Origin: Gloeophyllum trabeum ATCC 11539
Taxonomy: Eukaryota > Basidiomycota > Agaricomycetes > Gloeophyllales > Gloeophyllaceae
Assembly (NCBI RefSeq): GCF_000344685.1
Contig: NW_006920427.1
Span: forward strand, 226,539-290,538
Reading direction: 5' to 3'
DNA length: 64,000 nucleotides
Made by a program: the position numbers and the translations under genes. Shown piece by piece: positions 57,066-64,000 of the stretch (the first letter of the stretch is position 1; each line of letters starts with the position of its first letter). The notes under the pieces are model-generated. The model ran no database searches, had not been told where the DNA came from, and worked only from the letters and a program-made list of their open reading frames with translations.

Positions 57066-58430
57066 TCATGCATCTAGTAGCCCATGGCTTTCACAAAAGG
57101 TGACAACCACTGCTGGGCGTGGAACCTTGTACAGGATGAGGTTAGTCATTTCTCTCCGGCAGGAGATGGATTCAGTTTGGTTAGACAGGACTCGTTCGAT
57201 CATTTCCTCGTTTGCCTTGACGAAGTCGATTAAGCCATTCGAACCGCTCACATGCATACTCCCGTGAAGGCTGGGTGAGACAAGCTCTAGTACACGCAGG
57301 GGAGCACGGCCAAAGAGTGCTTTGAGGAAGGAGACGATGTGGGAGATGTTGAAGAAGGAATATTGGAACCTCAGCACGCGAAGGTTCGGCAGGCTGACGT
57401 GTGGCGGGAAAGGACACTAGGTAAGATCAGCGAGGGTACTTTCTGCGAAGACATGAGAGCAGTGCCCACATTCCTATGGTCAACAAGCGGGTCGGTCGAC
57501 TCATATAATGAGTAGACCAGGGAGAGCTCCTCCAGCTGAGGCAGACCTTGTAGGATCCCCGAGAGTGCGTGGAGGGATAGTGCGTAGGCACATCCGAGCG
57601 TAAGACGTGTTATATGGCATAAATCAGGTAAGGTTGGACACAGCCTTTTCTCTGCCACTGACGTGGTATCCTAAAGTACGAGTTAAGTATAGCAGATATG
57701 TCATCCATGAAATGCGCACTGAGATGCGCAGTGCGCTAATCCTAGGCGTTCGCTTCAAGAACTCAGCGGCACCTACGAGGAACGTCGTCGTCGGCTCGCC
57801 CAAGCATACGCTGTTCAATGCTGGTATGTCGCGCAGGCATTCCAGCACGGGAATGTACTTCGATGTGAGCAGGAAGTCCAGGTTAACTGAGGACAGCTTT
57901 GGACAGGAGGCCAGTGCACGCAACACAGCCTCGACGAGGTTGAGGTTGATGAGTCGTGTTAAGCGTCCCCGAAAGGTGCACAAGGTGTAGGAAGCAAGAT
58001 TGGGAAGCTTCCAGAGCTCAGGAAACCAGGTAACAGACGAGCTGTCGATGTATATATCTCTCACTGTCAATTCAATATGAGCATGCCCGAGTGAATGCAA
58101 GATATGTCTTGAGATCGAGAACGTGTTAATGTACTGACACCCACCAAGATGCTGCACGCTCCGTACGTACACCCTGAGATGTGGGCGTGTCACGAGTGTC
58201 TCGAGCGCCCTTCCCATGCGGCCACCGTGCCCGTCATCGATGATAATCTCGTTATAAACGCTGGGAATCGCCGCCTCGTACAATCTTCTGCAGACGAGAA
58301 GACAAGCGCATCGGTCGGACAACAAGGACAAGATGGAATGGAGGAGCTCGTAAGGCAGCCTGAGAAGTGGTGCCTGCGCTGGTTTGAATTTAAGTGCATC
58401 CATTATTCGCTGTGTCCCGAATGTTATCAT
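57066..58430 (-). CDS. F-box/LRR-like family protein, copy 3
   Basis: ATG 58428-58430 starts MITFGTQRIMDALKFKPAQA, followed by LLRLPYELLHSILSLLSDRC, LLVCRRLYEAAIPSVYNEII and IDDGHGGRMGRALETLVTRP, with VRSVQHLG before an intron at the same site as in the paralogues. The body reads VTWFPELWKLPNLASYTLCT, LASCPKLSSVNLDFLLTSKY, DIPALNSVCLGEPTTTFLVG and PRISALRISVRIS. Then come ITRLTLGCAYALSLHALSGI, LQGLPQLEELSLVYSLYE and the C-terminal GLIDFVKANEEMIERVLSNQ, ending at TGA 57066-57068. About 400 residues; the best-preserved member of the family here. Its start codon lies only 14 bp from an inserted inverted-repeat element, so its original promoter has been moved about 530 bp upstream. Confidence 0.7.
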
Positions 58431-58444
58431 ATGAAGACTGAAGC

Positions 58445-58963
58445 AGGACCCCTGAAAATACCGATGGAGGTTAGATACCAGAAGACCTGTTTTCCTTCAT
58501 TTTTACCGGGACCGAATTTTGCCCAATTTGGCCGTTTTTAACGGGACGCGATACCAACCTAGCCATCGGGCTCCAGATTTACCGGGACCCAGGTATCCGA
58601 CCTCCGGATTTTGATCCCGCTACAAGGGTTTATTTCACCCCAATTTAATCCCAATATGGCATGCTCAGCCACAATCTGCCGTATATGGGCTAATACTTGC
58701 CTAAACGGTGCAATTTCCCTTCGAATATTCAATATGGCAATTGTGGCTGCACAAGCGAGTGATTGAGGACCGGAAGAAGCCTGGTATATACCACACTGGT
58801 ATCTGACCTTGGGATATCGTGCCTCACATTTACCGGGACTCAAGTATCTGGCCTCTTGGGCGCTTCTCCACTTTTTACCGCAACTGTATCTAACATACGG
58901 CCTTCAGACCCGGCTTTTTTACGGAATTGGTATCCAACCTCAATCGGTATTTTCAGGGGTCCT
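58445..58963. mobile_element. Non-autonomous DNA transposon (AGGACCCCTG ends, 8-bp target duplication)
   Basis: 519 bp bounded by inverted repeats of about 38 bp: AGGACCCCTGAAAATACCGA on the left and TCGGTATTTTCAGGGGTCCT on the right. It is flanked by a perfect 8-bp direct duplication ACTGAAGC (58437-58444 and 58964-58971). An 8-bp duplication is typical of hAT, KDZ and P-like transposons. The interior has no open frame and carries repeated TTTACCGGGA...GTATC..ACCT motifs. The intact duplication shows insertion as a unit. Confidence 0.88.
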
Positions 58964-59068
58964 ACTGAAGCGCGTACTTAGCGTTCACGTTCATCGAAGC
59001 GAGGGCGTGACTTGAGCGTAACAACCCAAAGTCACGTGGCTCACTAAATTGACGCGTCGTCCCAGGCC

Positions 59069-60293
59069 AGGACCCCTGATAATACCTATAGGTAGGTCGG
59101 ATACGCGCAGGCCTGATTCTGACCTTTTTGACCGGGATCCATATTAGGCAATTTGACCGGGATCGGAACCCAACCCCCAGGCGGGTGGCCAGATTGACCG
59201 GGACGGTAGTATCTGACCCTCAGATTTCACAAAATTCCCTGAAAACTATCAGAAATATTCCCAATGGTTGTAAGTGCCCAATGTATGCATCTGATCCTCT
59301 GTCAAGCTGGTCAGGCTTGTGGGGTTCCAAGTTTCAAGGCTTTTGAGGCAATCCCGTGCTGCAATAATCAAATTTAGCATTTGATACCAGCCGAGCCACA
59401 CAAAACCTGTGGTCCCTGTCACAGCGGGCAAGCACCGATGTCCCGCCACCGGACATTCGTCATTCATGAAATAGGTGGGAGAACACTTTCCTTGCATGCT
59501 CCGAAGTGGGACTTGGCAGAGACATAAAGAATGAGAGAACAATGTCAATCAAATGTCCCCTGATTTTGAGAGACCATAGTAAATGTCCCGCAGACCTGCC
59601 TTTGTTCATTCAAAGGACATTCTCCATGTCCAGATCATGGTCCAACAAAGACCATTCTAGGAAAGTGTTCTCCCAACCGGGGCATGTTCATAGCATGCTC
59701 GCCGGCGGGACATCGGTCTCTGCCCGCAGTGTGTGAGCGGCACCAACTGTTGATTTGATGGAATGCCACACAAAGTCACAGGTATATAGGTCACCACAGT
59801 AAGCATTAGAGAGTATTTGCAGGAGGCGAAGTCAACTTTAGCTATCTGATCTGACACGAGATCTTAGGCGAAGTGAAAACAGCAGTGGTGCGCGTCGGAG
59901 CCATTCGCGGAAAAAGCTGGGGATACATTGGAAACTCTGACACAGCATATTACCCTATACGTAGGTATACACCCAATGCTAATGGGTAGGTGGTGCAGAA
60001 TATCATATTTTTGGTGTTTGTGGTGCATTCACATTATCCGAAGTGGGCTGTCTGCTAAGCGGAAAAAGTGTCCACTTCGCCTCCTGCAAATACTCTCTAT
60101 TGTGGCTTGCTTGACCGGGATGGTATCCAACCTAGGCCTGCCGCTCCGGAAGGTTTCTGACTCGGACATTGGTACCCGACACTGCTGTGGCACAGGCCAA
60201 ATCTGACCGGGATTGAACCCAACCCTGGGGTCTCGCGAGTTCCATTTTGGCCGGGACCCGTATCCGACCTACCTAAGTATAATCAGGGGTCCT
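59069..60293. mobile_element. Second AGGACCCCTG-end element, with another element nested in it
   Basis: The left end, AGGACCCCTGATAATACCTA, and right end, AGTATAATCAGGGGTCCT, are inverted and extend inward as GGTAGGTCGGATACG / CGTATCCGACCTACC. The interior holds TTGACCGGGA motifs near both ends and a nested CACAGCGGGCA element (59420-59731). No 8-bp duplication is visible. It starts 105 bp after the first element of this family. Confidence 0.75.
59420..59731. repeat. CACTGCGGGC-type MITE, nested
   Basis: 312 bp with inverted ends CACAGCGGGCAAGCACCGAT and ATCGGTCTCTGCCCGCAGTG. It is related along its length to the sequence filling PIF1 intron 1. No clear target duplication and no coding capacity. 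Confidence 0.75.
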
Positions 60294-60714
60294 AGAGCAG
60301 CCCATCAGGCATAGATTTGGAGCAGGAACGCGTGACGTCCCGCGTCCGACATGTCCGACTCCGTCTCACTGGCACGGCCGGCCGCGGACTTCACATTGAT
60401 GTCAACGCGTTCGAACAGAATATTAATCAACAAGGTCGAAATGCAATAGCATACCATTATATGAGTACACGAGCACAGGAGATATCACGCTACTTACTAC
60501 ACGTTGAGCACATGAACGAAAGAGGTGTATGTATGGGTGAAGATACTAGTACTAGTATGAAAAGCAGGAAAATCCAGATTGAGAGTCCCGATAGTGCACT
60601 CTACCAACACAAGCGACTCACAGCAATAACACAACGTCGATACATCTTATCAAAAGACGCAGCATCCCGTCTGTACGGTATGCTCTAATCGCTCCTTAGC
60701 CTATTTCAATACAC
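60294..60714. other. Intergenic, no gene recognised
   Basis: 421 bp between the nested elements and the P-loop protein stop. One 123-codon frame without motifs. Confidence 0.4.
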
Positions 60715-62490
60715 TCACATCCTCAACAACCCCCACCCCACGCCCACACCCGCACAAAACGCAGCAGCGGCGGCGACAACCAACCACCCCCACCCCACCC
60801 CGCTCCCTCCTGTGCCCCCTTCACCCCTAAACAGCCCAACTGCAACCGCGAACAGACTCGGGACGTGCAAAGGGTCCATACCGAGGCCCATCGCCTCCGC
60901 GCACCTCCCCTCCTCCCTCTCCCCCCCCTTCTCCGTGTAAGTTTGCGTCTGAGTTTGTGCCTGCGAATACGCCAGCTCCTCCTCCCACCTCCGCTTATCC
61001 CACCCTTGTCCCTGGCCGCGCCCGCGCCCCCTCCCCCTGTTGGAGCGCGGGGACGCCGCCGCGGAAGGGGACACCGACGCGCGCCAGCGCACCCAGCGCT
61101 CGCCCGCCTCGCCGCGCAGCAACGCCAGCGTCTCGGGCGAACGGAAGAGGGCAGAACGCAGCGCGAGCACGCTCGGCGGGCGGAAGGCCGACAGGCCCTT
61201 CTCCCTGCTGCTCCTAGTACTGGAGTGTGCGTCTTTCCATCTATCCCTGGTGGGAAGCGTCACGGTTTCGGTGCGGCTGCGGCTTGCGGGGCGGATCGGT
61301 GGGCGCCGCTGGGATTCGGAGGGTAAGGAAGAGGAGGAGGGCGCCGGGGACGGAGCGTGGATGTGCGTGTGGGTGTCGTGGAAGGAGGGCGCGGGGATGG
61401 GGTACGCGGCGGGTGCGCTCGGTGCGGGGAGGACGATCAAGGGGATGTAGGGAGATAGGGCGGCGAGGATCGCGCGGTCAAGGGGCGTCAGGGCTATCAC
61501 GCAGACGATGCAGAATATACGGCGATAGGAGGAATGAAATGAGCATGGTGGAGATAGCGCTAGGAGGGTAGACTGTACGCACCTCCGTCCTTATCGGCGA
61601 CGAGCACGCCGAGCGTCCATAGGGGCGTGTTGGGCCCGCCGACGAGCGAGGTGAGCAGGGGCGTCGAGGAGGACGGCGCGGCGGGGTCGATGAGCGCGTG
61701 CAGCGCGTGGAAGCTCGACTGCAGGTGCTTCACAATCGGCGCGGTAATCGCCTCGGGCTAGACTCTTCAGTACTAACTACTGCATGAACCGCGAGGGAAC
61801 GCTCACATCGTCGCCAGCGGGGTCATACCCCGGCCACATCACCACCTCCACATTCCGCCTCGGCTCGACGCGCTCGAGGCCATGCGCATCGCGCAGCTCG
61901 ACCCACTCCGAGCTCGCGCGCCACACCCGCGTGCGCCACCCGCGCGCCTCCTCCTCCTCCGGCTCGTCGACGTCGACGAGGTCCTCGTTCCCCTCGAGCA
62001 GCGCCTCCGCGACGCGGCTCTTGCGCACGCCGTGGCGCCCGAGCACGAGCACGCGCAGCTCGCCGAGGACCTGGCCGTAAAGCGTCGGGCGGCGCAGCGC
62101 GGAGGGCAGCGTGAGCGAGGGGATGATCAGCGCGGAGGTGCTGTCTTCGGCCTCGTGCTCGTGGTCGTCGGTATGTGTGACGTCTGGGTCGGTGTCGGGG
62201 TGCAAAGGCGGGGACGCGGGCCCGGAGGAGAAGAAGAACGAGGAGGAGACAGAGGGGAAGGAGGAGACCGAATCGGTCGGCGACGGCGGCGTCGACGGGG
62301 AGTGGGCGGCGCTGGTGGCGACGTCGAGCGGCGGCATGTGCAGCCCGCGGATGGTGCCGGCGCTGGTGCTCATGGTGGGCTGGGCGTCGTTGGACATGGC
62401 GAGCAGGTTAGAGCCAAGGGAGAGCTTAGCTGCGGGATTGGATTGGCGGGCGTCTGCGCTGTGGGAGATGAGCTGAGCAGGACACGCCAT
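60715..62490 (-). CDS. Septin-like/P-loop GTPase-like protein with C-terminal membrane segment
   Basis: ATG 62488-62490 to TGA 60715-60717, at least three exons. Exon 1 is Ser/Pro-rich with a P-loop-like strand LGELRVLVLGRHGVRKSRVA, where the canonical GxxGxGKS has Arg in place of the third Gly, then VEVVMWPGYDPAGDD. The next exon reads PEAITAPIVKHLQSSFHALH and LTSLVGGPNTPLWTLGVLVA. Across an intron (GTGCGT...GATAG) it continues LTPLDRAILAALSPYIPLIV LP. The last part is basic and low-complexity (SNRGRGRGRGQGQG, QAQTQTQTYTEK) and ends in a hydrophobic helix (WLVVAAAAAFCAGVGVGWGL). This layout fits an agaricomycete family with a divergent septin-type G domain tethered to a membrane; I give no specific function. 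The altered Walker A raises doubt about nucleotide binding. Confidence 0.65.
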
Positions 62491-62783
62491 CTGCCCTCAT
62501 CCGGCCTTCTCGCTGATCCTTATCCGCTTGTCTCTGAGACGTATGTACATCTTATCTTATCTCCATCTTTCTCATGCTATAAATAACCTATGCCCATCTT
62601 TGTGGCGGATAGTTGTGGCAACTTGCCACAGCACACTTGAAGCATTTGTATACCGGCCTATGCACGAGCGAATATAAAAGTACTTTGCCTCATTGGCTCG
62701 GTACGAGTGACTCTCCCAACTCGAATACGTGTCATTGAAGAATCCAAGAGGTGAATTTATCTCAAGACAGAGGTGTCCGATGT

Positions 62784-64000
62784 CTATCCCACCAGCTGGT
62801 CCACAATTCTCTGACACTCAGAACTACTATGAGCACTCAGATCGAGGAAGACATGTGCACTCAAACACTCCGCTTCCATCTTCGCAACGACTTCACCCCC
62901 TTCGTCGAGGAGGACAAGCTCTCCGCCTGGGTAGAGAAACGGCAGGGGCGAGAACGGCGGCACGTCCTTCCTCCCGCTCTGCACAGCGAGATGCCTTCCG
63001 ACAGCCTCAGCGAGCCATTCTGCATACGATATCTCGGCACGAGGGACGGGATCGATGAGGTCTTGCTCGCGGCTGCTGTGCACGGGGTTTGGGCGGCTGC
63101 TGTGGACGGGGTTTGGTACCGACGCGCGCGACAGCGGCTGAGCCGAAGGTGATGCAGTATATGCTGGTGACTGTCGAAGTACTCAGTTGTACCCTGTACT
63201 ATGGTGCCCACATGGGCCCACACGCGTCTCGTTCAGCTCGGGTCATCCGCGTTTGGAAATAGTGATACAGGAAGAAGGCAGTACCCCCGCCCGCGGAGTG
63301 CCTACAAAAAACCAGCGTAGGCTTCGAGTCGGTTCGATCGGCGCTCTGCAATATATCGTCCTACGTCCTCGGGAACATACCCTTCGCTACCTCGAGTAAA
63401 CCTCGATGCGTGACCCCTGCCGCTCTATCTGTGCTCATGGTCCCACGAGTCATGCCTTAAGCTTGCATCAAATATCGATGACCACCCACACCAGTGTCAA
63501 AATCCATAGTCAACATCGCTTCCGCATCCACGTTCGTGACGTTGTCGACCACATCAGCGCCTCCGGCCGTCGACGTCCCTCTGACAGCAAAGTACAGGCT
63601 GTTACTCTTGCCATCAACGAACAGCGCCCAGTTCTTCGTGTTGCGCAAGTACGCTGCCTCTGCGGCTGCGACGAGCTCCGCGGGCTCAGCCGCCACGAGC
63701 TTCGTTTGTGCGCCGCCCGCTTGCTTTGCTTTGCGTGCGTCGATGGCCTCCTGGTCCGCGACTGATAGACTTCTTTTGCGCGGCACACAGCGGTTCTGAC
63801 GTGCGTAAACATCGATTCATTCCCCCTGGCATGGAAGTCTATTTCCCATCAACTATACGACAGTCTGAAGATCGCTCGCACCTCTTCCAGTCCGGCAAGC
63901 GACCAATGAAGCTGAGGTCTACTGCAGCGCGATCGTTATCCAGCGCGACCGAAAGGCTCTCAATGGCCTTCCTGATTTCGGGCGCGTCTAGGACTCGTCC
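62784..64000 (-). CDS. Class-3 lipase family protein, 5' end beyond window
   Basis: Ser hydrolase acting on acyl esters. Reading leftward from the window edge: RVLDAPEIRKAIESLSVALD, VDLSFIGRLPDWKR, then AEAAYLRNTKNWALFVDGKS, LYFAVRGTST with the RGT oxyanion motif, DVVDNVTNVDAEAM, and after an intron MTRGTMSTDRAAGVTHRGLL. The nucleophile block HSAGGGTAFFLYHYFQTRM follows, then IYCITFGSAAVARVG, and finally DPVPRAEISYAEWL, FLYPGGELVLLDEGGE and a stop at TAG/TGA 62784. The order RGT, HRG, GHSxGG, TFGSA, DPVPR, PGGELVLLD is that of lipase_3 proteins. Just before HSAGGG (about 63300-63330) the expected Gly is reached in another frame, so either an intron is misplaced or there is a one-base slip after a T6 run. 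A 24-bp tandem duplication (63070-63118) falls where TFGSA.. meets DPVPR.., probably within an intron. Confidence 0.7.

Noticed and set aside
58445..60293. Transposase gene inside the inverted-repeat elements
   Set aside because: All frames inside are short and interrupted, with no transposase motif; the elements are non-autonomous.
61882..62586. 234-codon plus-strand frame rich in Arg and Gly
   Set aside because: Antisense shadow of the P-loop protein's Ser/Pro-rich exon in GC-rich DNA.
1..64000. CRISPR arrays, bacterial operons, Shine-Dalgarno sites, prophage
   Set aside because: Intron-rich eukaryotic gene structure throughout; no regularly spaced repeats of the CRISPR kind.
1..64000. 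tRNA genes
   Set aside because: A search by eye for GGTTCRA-type T-loops with matching acceptor stems found only chance matches inside coding exons.

Overview
The window is a gene-dense piece of nuclear DNA from a filamentous basidiomycete, most likely a mushroom-forming agaricomycete. Almost every gene is cut by several short GT-AG introns of about 45-60 nt. The proteins are typical of that group: Spt5, fungal PI-PLC, an ERT1-type zinc-cluster regulator, a possible Clp1-like protein, Kha1-type antiporter, GH31, and F-box/LRR families. One assembly gap of N runs from 16288 to 17173.

Layout. 1-9.2 kb: the 3' end of SPT5 (+), a 65-residue membrane protein (+), a decayed kinase-like gene (+), a PIF1 helicase (-) and a proline-rich hypothetical protein (+) that shares a 209-bp upstream region with PIF1. 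9.6-15.7 kb: phospholipase C (-) and an ERT1-like regulator (-). 16.2-18.2 kb: the N gap and a cluster of non-autonomous inverted-repeat elements. 18.4-29 kb: a possible Clp1-like gene (-), an F-box/LRR gene (+), an OCRL-type inositol 5-phosphatase (+) and cyclophilin 40 (-). 29.7-38.4 kb: acetyl-CoA synthetase (-), a second decayed kinase-like copy (-), an amidase (+) and a candidate small secreted protein (-). 39.7-50.3 kb: a NOSIP-like RING/U-box protein (+), an F-box-family pseudogene (+), an aldo/keto reductase (+), a GH31 glycosidase (+) and a DUF302-like protein (-). 51-58.4 kb: three tandem F-box/LRR-like paralogues (-) with a Kha1-like K+/H+ antiporter (+) between the second and third. 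58.4-60.3 kb: nested inverted-repeat elements. 60.7-64 kb: a P-loop/septin-like membrane protein (-) and a class-3 lipase (-) that runs off the right edge.

Most genes are unrelated housekeeping neighbours, not a pathway cluster. Two loose links exist: ERT1-type regulator plus acetyl-CoA synthetase (acetate and gluconeogenic carbon use), and PLC plus 5-phosphatase (both act on phosphoinositides).

The least ordinary content is non-coding. Three or four families of inverted-repeat, MITE-like elements can be read directly from their ends and target-site duplications. One occupies the intron that splits the PIF1 Walker A codons, and one landed 14 bp upstream of an F-box-like start codon. A likely 4-nt micro-exon encodes the conserved Gly-Asp of the 5-phosphatase active site. 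Gene models were assembled by reading splice sites by eye; coordinates give the span from start to stop codon, introns included.
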